Shown piece after piece: positions 37,932 through 47,322 of a DNA stretch of 64,000 bases. Source of the DNA: Mycetocola manganoxydans (GTDB taxonomy: Bacteria; Actinomycetota; Actinomycetes; Actinomycetales; Microbacteriaceae); NCBI RefSeq assembly GCF_003667545.1, contig NZ_RCUV01000019.1, positions 1 to 64,000 on the forward strand. The letters are read 5' to 3'. Position 1 is the stretch's first letter, and each line of letters begins with the position of its first letter. The position numbers and the translations under genes are program-made. Below the pieces are notes generated by a model. The model was not told the DNA's origin. It ran no database searches and saw only the letters and a list, made by a program, of their open reading frames with translations.

Positions 37932-40900
37932 TCAGCCGATCGGGGTGTAGGTGAGGGTGAGAACGGGACGGTAGGCCGTGGTCGCTGCTTCGCTCGACCA
38001 GAGCCGCACGTTGTCCGAGCCGTTTCCGGCGAGGCGCACGGACACGGTTTGCCCGAGAAGAGGTTGCACAGCACCGATGGAGAGTGCGCTCGAATACGGG
38101 CTGTTCGTTGCCGTCGCACCGGAGAACGTCCCGAGCGTTGCTCCGGCGGCAGTCGGGCGATTCGCCCAGGTCACTCCCGCTTCGGTCCAGGTACCGGTGA
38201 CGACCGCGAAGGTGAACGTGTCACCGGAACCAGCGGCCGGATCGGTCGATGTCCGGGTGGAGAGGGTCGCACCGCTCAGGGTGTGTCCGGCCGGCGCGGC
38301 TGGAAGGGTGAACCGGAGGAACGATTCAGTCGGCGATCCTCCGGAGCCACGGGCGGACACCTGAGTATCGTTCCCGTAGTTCGTCGAGGGCGCGATCTGG
38401 AACACCATGGCATCATCCGTCGGAGGGACCTGCACGGAGATCGGTGTTCCGGGCGATGAGGTCACCGTTGCCGACGCCGCTGCAGATGCGCCGCTCACAT
38501 TCTCTGCGGCATCCCGTGCGGTCACCTTGTAGAACCAGGTCCCCGTGCCAACCCCGCTGTCGGTGAACGACGTGCCCGTTGCGTCAGCGATCCGGTTGGT
38601 CGCGTCCACGGGGAAGCCGCTTGTCGTGCCCCGGTAAACGGAGTACCCGGTCACGCCGACGTTGTCGGTCGAGGCCGCCCAGTTGATGGTGACCGTCGAC
38701 TGATTGACCGAGGTACTGAGCCCGGTCGGAACTGACGGTGCCGTGGAATCCGTCGCAGCGGCGACTGTCACGAGATTGGATGCGCCCGACGCAGCGCTCG
38801 TGTTGCCTGCCGCGTCTGACGCGGTGACCTTGTAGTAGTAGCCGCCGGGAGCCAGCCCGGCGTCGGTGTACGACGTACCGGTGACTTGCGCGATCCTGCT
38901 GCTGGCGTTGGCCGTGAACCCGGGCGACGTGCCGCGGTACACGGCGTATCCCGTGACGCCGACATTGTCTGTAGCAGCAGCCCACGATACCGACGCGGAC
39001 GTGCCACTGCCGGCGGCTGTTACGCCCGTCGGGGCAGATGGGGCGACTGCATCCGGAACCGGCGCGTAGTGGTTCTGCACCTGCTGGGCACTCAGGGCAC
39101 TGCCATAGATGGCCGTTTCGTCGATCTGGCCGCCGAAGAAGTCGGAGGACGGGCGATCGGGCCAACCGCTGAGGTTGTCGCCGCCGACGCGCCACACACC
39201 CCAGTAGGGCTGGGCCGCGGTGGTGGTGTTCTGCCCGAGAAGGGCGCCGTCGACGTACAGCCGCATCCCGTTCGTGCCCTGAGTGGCCACGACGTGGTGC
39301 CAGGCACCATTGTTATACGACGCTGCGGTCCGAAGAGTTACCGGGGAACCGGTGTAGACGCCGAAGGTCAGTCGACCGCTGTTATCCATGTAGATGTGGC
39401 GGTCATAGCTTCCGCTGTTTCGCGTGGCGCCGGTGTCCGTCCGCGGGCGGCCGTTGCCATAGCCGACGATTTTTCCGCCCGTGGTGGTCGTCGTCTTGAA
39501 CCAGGTTTCGATCGTGTACGTGGTGGGCGCGGGAGCATAGTTGTCCTCCCAGACATAATCGTCGACGTCGTCGAATCCAGCTGACCCGCTCGTGTCGCCG
39601 GCGAATGCACCGTCCGTCGCATGGCCGAGGCCGTTCTCGGCAATACCGCTCAGACCGTCCGTCTTCGTCGCCGCAGCGCTCTTGTCCTGGACCCAGATGC
39701 CGGTCGTCCCGTCGTATTGCCAGTAGAACTGCGGGTCGTCGGCGCGCACGCGCGCCGGGTAGTTATTCGTCGCAGCGGTGGCTTGGGCGGACACGGCCAG
39801 AGAGAGCCCGCTGGTGTTCGTGCCGTCCGAGGCGGTCACCCGATAGGAGTACGAGCTCCCCACGCTGACTGCCGTGTCGACGAACGTAACTTGTGGGCGC
39901 TTCCACCAGACCGAGTCCGCCTGGCCCGTCCAGATGGGTGTCGAGGAGCCGTTTCGATAGACCCTGTAGGTCAACACGCTGTCGTCGGGATCCACCACGG
40001 TGCGGAAGCGAACCTGAATAGAATTGGAACTCGTTGCCTGCGCCGTCACGACCGGGATGGGCGGATTGCCCGTGTCAGTGGCGCTGAAGCGCGTCAGGCC
40101 CTGCTGGCCTGTGCCGTTGATCAGAGTGAATTCGCCTCCGGCCCAGAGATATGGGCGACCGGTCGAGGTGCCGGTCGCGACCGTGAGTGCACGGGGACCG
40201 ATCCCCTCGCCCGTACCGTCGTTCCCCAGCGGGTTCCAGCCGAGAATCGCCGCGTTGTCAGTTCTCTGCGCGATGAAGAACGAGCGCCTGCCATCCTGGA
40301 ACGCGCCGTTGGACGAGCAGTCGTGTGCGTGGTTGGCGGAGTACAGCGTTCCCTGATACTCCAAAACCGCCTGTGTGGCGCCAAGACAGTTATCCCGCCA
40401 TTTCTGTTCGAGCGTGGTCCAGTCGATGGCAAACCGCCCGTCGAAGACGCCTCCCCCGGAACCTTCGTTCGCCCCGTAGAAGGTGTTGCCACTCGAGTGG
40501 AGCCCCTTGGTCACGGAGTTCTGGTGGATGAACCCGACCGGGTAATTGCGGACGTTCGCGCCTGACGATCCGTTGACGACAGCGATCGAGTGCGAGGCCT
40601 GGCCGTTGACGGCGAAGAAATCGCCGCCGATGGCGACCCTCGACCCATCCGGTGAAACGGCGACGGCACGCCCGATCCGGTCTGCGTTCGCCACCCATGG
40701 CAACAGGGCGCCGGTGGTGGCGTTCAGAGCAGCGAAGCGCAGCCTCTGCTGGCCGGCAACGCTCTGGAACTCACCAGCGATGTAGAGGGTGTTCCCAAAC
40801 ACCGTCAAACCGTTGACGAACGAGGAGACGGAACTGGCCCGGAACGGTCGGACGGTGCAGGTCTGCACGTCGAGTGCCGCCACCCGAAGAACGGTGACGC

Positions 40901-41306
40901 CCCCGATGTTGGAGAAGTTCCCTCCCACATATACGGTGCTCCCGTCAGGCGATGCGACGACGGTGCGGACGGTTGGAGTACCGCCGGCAAGGGAGATCGA
41001 GTACTGGCAGCTGTCAGGCAGCCCGGTTTCCGCGCTAAAGACGGCGAGTCCATTTCTTGTCTGAGCAGCTCCCGAGCCACCGTTCGGTGGGCGGATCTGC
41101 GAGAAAGTACCCCCAGCAACGACCTTCCCGCGAGAATGGGCCAGGCCGTACACGACTCCATTGGTTTGCCAGGTAGGGAGGTTGTCGGCGCTGAAGTGCA
41201 CTCCGGGTGACAGCGCTGACGCTGTAGGTACCGCTGGAGAGGCAAGCGCCGCTCCGACTACGAGAGCCAGGACAGCTACGGTGCTGCCTAGAATGCGAGA
41301 GCGCAT
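37932..41306 (-). CDS. Giant secreted protein: beta-propeller, Fn3, LamG, DNRLRE (1124 aa)
   Basis: A Sec signal peptide (about 1-32, ending ASA) leads into a repeat-rich beta-propeller (about 33-405; repeats such as VAGGTFSQI, VYVGGNFSNI, LYIAGEFQSV and VAIGGDFFAV). Next are an Fn3 domain (about 416-505), a LamG lectin-like domain (about 515-750) and two Fn3 domains with near-identical DNVGVTGYAVYRGT cores (about 757-955). A DNRLRE/CBM96-type domain (about 957-1124) closes the protein. There is no sorting signal or membrane anchor. It is a shorter paralogue of the next upstream gene and probably binds surface or extracellular polysaccharide; no catalytic motif was seen. Confidence 0.88.
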   Translation of the reverse strand: MRSRILGSTVAVLALVVGAALASPAVPTASALSPGVHFSADNLPTWQTNGVVYGLAHSRGKVVAGGTFSQIRPPNGGSGAAQTRNGLAVFSAETGLPDSCQYSISLAGGTPTVRTVVASPDGSTVYVGGNFSNIGGVTVLRVAALDVQTCTVRPFRASSVSSFVNGLTVFGNTLYIAGEFQSVAGQQRLRFAALNATTGALLPWVANADRIGRAVAVSPDGSRVAIGGDFFAVNGQASHSIAVVNGSSGANVRNYPVGFIHQNSVTKGLHSSGNTFYGANEGSGGGVFDGRFAIDWTTLEQKWRDNCLGATQAVLEYQGTLYSANHAHDCSSNGAFQDGRRSFFIAQRTDNAAILGWNPLGNDGTGEGIGPRALTVATGTSTGRPYLWAGGEFTLINGTGQQGLTRFSATDTGNPPIPVVTAQATSSNSIQVRFRTVVDPDDSVLTYRVYRNGSSTPIWTGQADSVWWKRPQVTFVDTAVSVGSSYSYRVTASDGTNTSGLSLAVSAQATAATNNYPARVRADDPQFYWQYDGTTGIWVQDKSAAATKTDGLSGIAENGLGHATDGAFAGDTSGSAGFDDVDDYVWEDNYAPAPTTYTIETWFKTTTTTGGKIVGYGNGRPRTDTGATRNSGSYDRHIYMDNSGRLTFGVYTGSPVTLRTAASYNNGAWHHVVATQGTNGMRLYVDGALLGQNTTTAAQPYWGVWRVGGDNLSGWPDRPSSDFFGGQIDETAIYGSALSAQQVQNHYAPVPDAVAPSAPTGVTAAGSGTSASVSWAAATDNVGVTGYAVYRGTSPGFTANASSRIAQVTGTSYTDAGLAPGGYYYKVTASDAAGNTSAASGASNLVTVAAATDSTAPSVPTGLSTSVNQSTVTINWAASTDNVGVTGYSVYRGTTSGFPVDATNRIADATGTSFTDSGVGTGTWFYKVTARDAAENVSGASAAASATVTSSPGTPISVQVPPTDDAMVFQIAPSTNYGNDTQVSARGSGGSPTESFLRFTLPAAPAGHTLSGATLSTRTSTDPAAGSGDTFTFAVVTGTWTEAGVTWANRPTAAGATLGTFSGATATNSPYSSALSIGAVQPLLGQTVSVRLAGNGSDNVRLWSSEAATTAYRPVLTLTYTPIG

Positions 41307-41409
41307 GGTTTGCCTCGATCAGAATCAAGTTGGTCGCTGTCGACCTGTGAAGTTTTTCGATTGTTCATCCCACGGTCAACGACGTGGTGTGATTTGAGAA
41401 GCGGGTAGG

Positions 41410-41466
41410 CATGTGAAGGTTACTCATGTTCCGCGGGCTGCGGCAACCGCCCCAAGCGAGGGACAA
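41410..41466 (-). promoter_or_regulatory. Conserved upstream element of the 1124-aa protein gene
   Basis: This 57-bp block is nearly repeated at 47164-47218 before the larger paralogue, at the same distance (about 100 bp) from each start codon. It contains CATGTGAAGGTTACTCATG (41410-41428) and the C-tract/G-tract element CGCCCCAAGCGAGGGACA (41448-41465). Conservation of intergenic DNA between two paralogues points to a shared regulator or promoter. Confidence 0.55.
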
Positions 41467-41503
41467 GCGCTCCGGAAATCCTGGACTCCGGAACAGCGGC
41501 AAT

Positions 41504-41540
41504 CGGTCGGTGTTGGCTGCAGTGCAGCCAACGCCGACCG
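41504..41540 (-). terminator. Terminator after the 1834-aa protein gene
   Basis: CGGTCGGTGTTGGCTGC (41504-41520) pairs perfectly with GCAGCCAACGCCGACCG (41524-41540) around a 3-nt loop. The 17-bp stem lies 18 bp beyond the stop codon on the minus strand, between the two giant paralogues, so these have separate transcripts. Confidence 0.8.
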
Positions 41541-41557
41541 ACCTGTATGCGCCCCAC

Positions 41558-44500
41558 TCAACCGATCGGTACGTAGCTCAGGGTGAGAACCGGACGGTAG
41601 GCGGATGCAGCTGCCTCCGAAGACCACAGCCGCAGGTTGTCAGTCCCGTTCCCGGCCAGTCGCATTGTCACCGTCTGCCCGAGAAGCGATTGCACCGCCG
41701 GATCAGCCAGCGTGCTTGAGTATGGCGAGTTGACTGCGGAGGCACCGGAGAGGGTTCCGAGCGTCTGGCCAACCGAAGTGGGTCGATTCGCCCAGGTCAC
41801 CCCTGCTTCGGTCCAGTCTCCGGTCACCACGGCCAGCGTGAAGGTGTCCACCGATCCCGCCGATGGATCGGTCGACGTTCGAACCGAAACGGTCGCGCTG
41901 TTGAGGCTGTACCCTGCTGGCGCCTCAGGAAGCGAGAACTTCAGGAAGGATTCGATCAGTGAAGTGCCTGCCCCTCGAGCGGAGAGTTGCTGGTCGCTTC
42001 CGTAATTTGTCGTGGGAGTCGCCTGGAACACCATCGCATCCTCGGTCGGGGCGACCCGAACGGTGATGGGCTCAGCGGGCGGAGCTGAGACCGTCGCTGA
42101 CACCGACGTTGATGCTGTGCCCACGTTGCCCGCGGCATCTACTGCCGCGACCCGGTAGTACCAGGTCCCACTCCCGACGCCGGAGTTTGTGAAGGCTGTC
42201 CCAGATGCCTCACCGACTTTGCTGGCAGCATCCGCGGTGAAGCCACTCTCTGACCCCCGGTACACGTTGTACCCCGCGACGCCGACATCGTCCGTCGACG
42301 CCGACCAGTTCACGGAGACCGTCGAGCCGCTCACAGAAGTGGAGACTCCTGCGGGCACCGACGGAGCGGACGTGTCTGGCACGGGGCCAGCACCGGGGGT
42401 GAACGTCAGCGTCAGAACCGGACGGTATGAGGCGTTTGCCGCCTCGCTCGACCAGAGCCGGACGTTGTCACCTCCGACGCTCGTGAGGCGGACTGACACC
42501 GTCTGGCCAACTGCGCCCGCCAGTGCGCCCGCAGCAAGGGTCGAGGTGTATGCCGAGTTCGTCGCTGACGCTCCGGAAAGCGTGCCCAGCGTCGTACCAC
42601 CGGTGGTGGGACGGTTGTTCCACGTGATCGCGCCCTCGCCCCAGCTTGCCGCGCTCAACGAGTAGGTGTGAGTGTCTGCCGAACCGGCTGTCGGATCGGT
42701 GGATGTCCGAACAGAGATGCTTGCTCCGGTGAGGACTGTTCCCGCCGGCGCTTCAGGGAGAGCGAACTTGAGGAACGACTCGATGGCTGAATTGCTCGCT
42801 GCTCCTCGAGCCGACAGCTGACTATCCGCACCGTAGTTGGTTGAGGGCGCAACCTGGTACACCATGGAGTCTTCCGCCGTCGACACCTGAACGACGACGG
42901 GCTCCCCAGCGGGTTCCCCGACGGTCGCGGAGACCGCCGCTGTTGGAGCGCTCGAGTTGCCGGCCGCATCGACCGCCGCGACCCGGTAGAACCAGGTTCC
43001 GTCCGCCACTTCGGCGTCAGAGTATGACGGAGTATCGGAGTCACCGATCCTGCTCGCTGCGTTCGCACCGAAGCTGGCCGACGTTCCCCGGTACACGGCG
43101 TACCCGGTCACCCCGACGTTATCCGTCGCGGCAGTCCAGTTCAGGTCAACGGTCGAGCCATCAACAGACGCCGTCAGGTTCGACGGAGTCGTCGGGGCTT
43201 CGGAGTCGACGACCACGATCGTCGCGACGTTGGAGGCCGCTGACGCCGCACTGGCGTTGCCTGCTTCATCGACCGCGGTGACCTTGTAGTAGTAGCTCCC
43301 GGCCGCGAGGCCAGCATCCGTGTACTCCGTGCCCGAGACTTCGGCGACAAGACTGGAGGCATCTGCCGTGAACCCGCTGGTCGTTCCCCGGTAAACCACG
43401 TACCCGGTGACGGCGACGTTGTCGGTCGATGCAGTCCAGTCCACGTCGACCGTCGATTCGTCGACCGTCGCGCTGACGCCCGTCGGGACCGATGGAGCCG
43501 TCTCGTCCGGCGCAACGACGGTGACTTCGGCTGAAGCGCCGGAGGCCGCGCTGGTGTTGCCCGCTGCGTCGACCGACGTCACCTTGTAGAAGTAGTCCCC
43601 TGGCTCGAGACCAGCGTCCGTGTACGTCGTACCGGTGACTTCCGCGATTCTGCTGGAGTCGCTGGTCTCGAAGTCGGCGGAATCTCCACGGTAGACCGCG
43701 TAGCCGGTGACACCCACGTTGTCGGTGGAAGCCGACCACGTGACCGCTGCACTCGATCCGCTCACGGTCGCCGACACATCCGCCGGTACGGAGGGTGCAA
43801 CGGTGTCGGTGACTGTCACCTCGACGGAGTCGGTCGCCTGGCTCGCGTTTCCGCTGCCGTCGACAGCAGCGACGCGATAGAAGTATGTTCCGATGGCGGG
43901 TTCATCGTCCGACCAGGTCGTACCGGGAACTTCCTCGACGAGGCTTGACGCGTCAGCCGTGAAGTCCGCGCTGGTGCCGCGATAGACGCGGTAGCCCTGG
44001 ACCGACGCGTTGTCGGTCGAAGCGTCCCATTCGAGCTCCACGGATCCGTCGGCAAAGCTGCCGGCGAGGTTGGCCGGGATGCTGGGCGCCGTCGTGTCAT
44101 TGAGGCCGGTGCCGTAGTGGCCCGCGATCTCGGTGGCGCTCAGCGTGTGCGAGTACACAGCGACTTCGTCGATCGAACCGGTGAAGTAGAAGTTCGACGG
44201 AGCCGACGGCCAGGTGTTGAGGTTTCCACCTCCGACCCTCCAGTACCCGTTGAAGCCCTGGTTCGTGGTGGTGCCGTTTGAGGCGACAAGCGAACCGTCG
44301 ACGTACAGTTTCATGCCCGTTGGATCCTGAACTCCGACCACGTGATGCCACGAGTTGTCGTTGTATGTCGCGGGGCTCTGGACGTATGCGTAACCACCCG
44401 TGTAGACACCGAAGATCAGTGTTCCTGAGTTGGTCATGTAGATCTGCTTGTCGTAATCAGAGCCGTTTCCGGTCTGTGTGTTCTCGAACCCGATGAGCTT

Positions 44501-47062
44501 TCCGCCCGTCGACGTATCCGTCCTGAACCAGAGTTCGGAAGCGAACGTCGTCGAGGCTCCTCCTGACACCGTCGTCGCGATCGTGCTTGTCTGGCTGCCG
44601 TTTGTGGTCACAGCTGCGTTCCCACCCACGATGCCGAGCGTGTCGCGGCCGACGTTCGCGCCGTAGACACCCGGACTCGCACCGAACAGCGATGAGTCAG
44701 CAGCGGTTGTGCCTTCCGTTTCTGCCAGGCGCCAGTACAGGTCAGGGTCGCTCGCGAAGACGGCCTGGCCATAACCATCGGCCGGTGCCGGGTTCACCTC
44801 AGCGGTTCCCCCTGCGAGCGTGTAGTGGTTGAGGACCTGCTGGCGATCCAGCACGGTGTTGTAGATCGCCGTCTCGTCGATCTGGCCTCCGAAGAAGTCG
44901 GACGAGGGACGGTTCGGCCAACCGGAAAGGTTGTCACCCCCGACACGCCAGACGCCGTTGTACGACTGCGCATTGGTGGTTCCGTTCGATCCGACCCGGA
45001 TGCCGTCGACGTAGAGAGCCATGCCGGTCGACCCTTGGGTGGCCACGATGTGGTGCCACTCGCCGTCGTTGTATGCACCCGCGCTGCGGATGGTGACAGA
45101 GGCGCCGGTGTACACACCGAAGGTCAACCGGCCGGAGTTCTCCATGTAGATGTGACGGTCGTAGCTGCCGCTGTTGACGGCGGCTCCGGTGTCTGTGCGT
45201 GGCCGGCCGTTGCCGTATCCGACGATCTTTCCGCCCGTTGTCGTCGTGGTCTTGACCCACGTCTCGATTGTGTACGTCGACGGGCCTGGGGTGAAGTTGT
45301 CCTCCCAGACGTAGTCATCGACGTCGTCGAAGAGTGCAGAACCGGTTGTGTCCCCGGGGAACGCTCCATCTGTTGCGTGTCCGACGGCATTTTCAGCAAT
45401 GCCGCTCAACCCGTCGGTCTTGGTCGCATTCGCGCTCTTGTCCTGTACCCACGTTCCCGATGTTCCGTCGTACTGCCAGTAGAACTGCGCACCGTCCGCA
45501 CGCACCTGGGCAGGATAATCGGCAGCTGATGCCGTCGCCCGAGCCGTCACAGCGGCGGATAATGCACTGGTGTTGGTTCCGTCAGAAGCAGTCACGCGGT
45601 AGGAGTACTGGGCACCAACCGCTACAGCTGAGTCGACAAAGGTAACCTGGGGGCGCTTCCACCAGACGGAGTTGGCGGTCCCGGTCCAGATAGGAGTTGC
45701 CGAGTTGTTGCGATAGACCCGGTAGGTCAGGACACTGTCATCTGCATCGACGACGGTGCGGAAGCGGACCTGGATCGATCCCGAACTCGTTGCCTGCGCC
45801 GTGGCGACAGGAACGGGGGGCGTACGGGTGTCCGCGGCGCTGAATCGCGTCAGCCCCTGCTGGAGTGCACCGTTTATGCGAGTGAACTCCCCTGCAGCCC
45901 AGAGGTACGGCTGTCCCGTCGTGCTCCCGTTCGAGATGACGAGGGCTCGGGGACCGATGCCCTCACCGGTACCATCGTTGCCTTGCGGGTCCCAGCCGAG
46001 AATTTCAGCCGATTCCGCATTCTGCGCGATGAAGTAGCTGCGCTTGCCGTCCTGGAATGCTCCGCTCGCCGCGCAGTCATGGGCGTGGTTGGCGGAGTAC
46101 AGAGTTCCCTGATATTCAAGGACTGCCTGGGTCGCACCCAGGCACGTGTCGCGCCATTTCTGCTCGAGGGTGTTCCAGTCGATGGCGAAACGGCCGTCGA
46201 AGACACCGCCTCCGGTTCCTTCATTGCCGCCGTAGAACGTGTTGCCGCTGGAGTAGAGGGTCTTGGTGACCGAGTTCTGGTGGATGAAGCCGACCGGGTA
46301 GTTTCGAATGTTTTCACCGGTTGCCGCGCTCACCACGCCGATGGAGTGTGAGTTCTGCCCGTTCACGGTGAGGAAATCTCCTCCGACAGCGACACGTGAG
46401 CCATCCGGTGACACTGCGACAGCACGACCGGCTCGGTCTGCGTCGGCAACCCAGGGCAGCAGGGCACCGGTCGTCGCGTTGAGGGCAGCAAAGCGAAGTC
46501 GTGGCTGGCCCGCAACGCTCTGGAACTCGCCGGCGATGTAGAGGGTGTTCCCGGAAACGGCCATGCCGTTGACGAAGGACGAGACGGTGTTCGCTCGGAA
46601 CGGGCGAACCGTGCAGGTCTGGACATCGAGGGCGGCGACCCGAAGGACTGTGACGCCGCTGATGTTGGAGAAGTTGCCACCCACGTAGACGGTGTTGCCA
46701 TCAGGGGATGAAACAACGCTGCGGACGGTGGGAGTGCCGCCCGCAAGAGCGATCGAGTATTGGCAGCTGTCCGGCAGCCCGGTCTCCGCGTTGAATACCG
46801 CCAGCCCGTTCCGGGTCTGCGCGGTGCCTGACCCGCCGTTCGGCGGTCGGATCTGCGAGAAGGAGCCGCCGGCAACAACTTTCCCGTTGGACTGAGCGAG
46901 GCCGTACACCACACCGTTCGTCTGCCAGGTCGAGAGGTTGTCGGCGCTGAAATGCACGCCGGGCGAAAGAGCGGATGCTCCCTGCAGTGACGGAGTGGCG
47001 ACCACCGCTCCAATCACAAGGGCAAAAATGGCGACGATGCTGCCCAGAACGCGTGAACGCAT
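41558..47062 (-). CDS. Giant secreted protein: beta-propeller, Fn3, two LamG, DNRLRE repeats (1834 aa)
   Basis: This is the long paralogue of the 1124-aa protein. Order: signal peptide (1-32), beta-propeller (33-405), Fn3 (416-510), LamG (515-750), a second divergent LamG (765-985), four Fn3 repeats (991-1086, 1087-1185, 1186-1286, 1287-1383), DNRLRE (1388-1556), Fn3 (1563-1660) and DNRLRE (1665-1834). The first 750 residues are very similar to the neighbour, while the extra LamG, Fn3 and DNRLRE units look like internal gains. Many Asp/Gly loops (DTTAPS, AAVDAAGN) are typical of exported Fn3 linkers. It has no anchor and no catalytic motif that I recognise; a glycan-matrix scaffold is likely. 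GGGGAG precedes the ATG. Confidence 0.88.
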   Translation of the reverse strand: MRSRVLGSIVAIFALVIGAVVATPSLQGASALSPGVHFSADNLSTWQTNGVVYGLAQSNGKVVAGGSFSQIRPPNGGSGTAQTRNGLAVFNAETGLPDSCQYSIALAGGTPTVRSVVSSPDGNTVYVGGNFSNISGVTVLRVAALDVQTCTVRPFRANTVSSFVNGMAVSGNTLYIAGEFQSVAGQPRLRFAALNATTGALLPWVADADRAGRAVAVSPDGSRVAVGGDFLTVNGQNSHSIGVVSAATGENIRNYPVGFIHQNSVTKTLYSSGNTFYGGNEGTGGGVFDGRFAIDWNTLEQKWRDTCLGATQAVLEYQGTLYSANHAHDCAASGAFQDGKRSYFIAQNAESAEILGWDPQGNDGTGEGIGPRALVISNGSTTGQPYLWAAGEFTRINGALQQGLTRFSAADTRTPPVPVATAQATSSGSIQVRFRTVVDADDSVLTYRVYRNNSATPIWTGTANSVWWKRPQVTFVDSAVAVGAQYSYRVTASDGTNTSALSAAVTARATASAADYPAQVRADGAQFYWQYDGTSGTWVQDKSANATKTDGLSGIAENAVGHATDGAFPGDTTGSALFDDVDDYVWEDNFTPGPSTYTIETWVKTTTTTGGKIVGYGNGRPRTDTGAAVNSGSYDRHIYMENSGRLTFGVYTGASVTIRSAGAYNDGEWHHIVATQGSTGMALYVDGIRVGSNGTTNAQSYNGVWRVGGDNLSGWPNRPSSDFFGGQIDETAIYNTVLDRQQVLNHYTLAGGTAEVNPAPADGYGQAVFASDPDLYWRLAETEGTTAADSSLFGASPGVYGANVGRDTLGIVGGNAAVTTNGSQTSTIATTVSGGASTTFASELWFRTDTSTGGKLIGFENTQTGNGSDYDKQIYMTNSGTLIFGVYTGGYAYVQSPATYNDNSWHHVVGVQDPTGMKLYVDGSLVASNGTTTNQGFNGYWRVGGGNLNTWPSAPSNFYFTGSIDEVAVYSHTLSATEIAGHYGTGLNDTTAPSIPANLAGSFADGSVELEWDASTDNASVQGYRVYRGTSADFTADASSLVEEVPGTTWSDDEPAIGTYFYRVAAVDGSGNASQATDSVEVTVTDTVAPSVPADVSATVSGSSAAVTWSASTDNVGVTGYAVYRGDSADFETSDSSRIAEVTGTTYTDAGLEPGDYFYKVTSVDAAGNTSAASGASAEVTVVAPDETAPSVPTGVSATVDESTVDVDWTASTDNVAVTGYVVYRGTTSGFTADASSLVAEVSGTEYTDAGLAAGSYYYKVTAVDEAGNASAASAASNVATIVVVDSEAPTTPSNLTASVDGSTVDLNWTAATDNVGVTGYAVYRGTSASFGANAASRIGDSDTPSYSDAEVADGTWFYRVAAVDAAGNSSAPTAAVSATVGEPAGEPVVVQVSTAEDSMVYQVAPSTNYGADSQLSARGAASNSAIESFLKFALPEAPAGTVLTGASISVRTSTDPTAGSADTHTYSLSAASWGEGAITWNNRPTTGGTTLGTLSGASATNSAYTSTLAAGALAGAVGQTVSVRLTSVGGDNVRLWSSEAANASYRPVLTLTFTPGAGPVPDTSAPSVPAGVSTSVSGSTVSVNWSASTDDVGVAGYNVYRGSESGFTADAASKVGEASGTAFTNSGVGSGTWYYRVAAVDAAGNVGTASTSVSATVSAPPAEPITVRVAPTEDAMVFQATPTTNYGSDQQLSARGAGTSLIESFLKFSLPEAPAGYSLNSATVSVRTSTDPSAGSVDTFTLAVVTGDWTEAGVTWANRPTSVGQTLGTLSGASAVNSPYSSTLADPAVQSLLGQTVTMRLAGNGTDNLRLWSSEAAASAYRPVLTLSYVPIG

Positions 47063-47163
47063 GAACTCCCCGATCAGATACCGGCTGGCCAGAGTAGACC
47101 GGTCGGGATTGTGGATGTGGTCTCGCGGCCAACCCCACGAGGTGACGAGGGATGCGAGTGGAA

Positions 47164-47221
47164 CATGTGAAGGTTACTCACGTTTTGCGAAGGGGGGCAA
47201 TTACCCCAAGTGAGGGGTATC
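47164..47221 (-). promoter_or_regulatory. Conserved upstream element between giant gene and CDP-alcohol gene
   Basis: This is the sister copy of the 41410 block. CATGTGAAGGTTACTCACG (47164-47182) is followed by TTACCCCAAGTGAGGGGTA (47201-47219), whose arms TACCCC/GGGGTA form a perfect 6-6-6 inverted repeat. It lies between two divergent genes and could control both. GTGA-N7-TCAC inside the first part resembles a CRP site but has one base too many in the spacer. Confidence 0.55.
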
Positions 47222-47322
47222 TCGCGTCAGAACCTGAGGCGTGCTCGCATCGTGCGGTAGATTGCAGCACACCCTCTCTCCATACCCCGCGCCGATCGCG
47301 GGCCCGACGTCAGGACAGCACA

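Noticed and set aside
37932..47062. RTX or sortase-anchored adhesins
   Set aside because: No calcium-binding nonapeptide repeats, LPxTG-like signal or C-terminal membrane helix is present in either giant protein.
47164..47182. CRP/GlxR site in the conserved GTGAAGGTTACTCAC element
   Set aside because: The TGTGA and TCAC half-sites are separated by seven bases, not the six needed for CRP-type binding, so I list it only as a conserved element.
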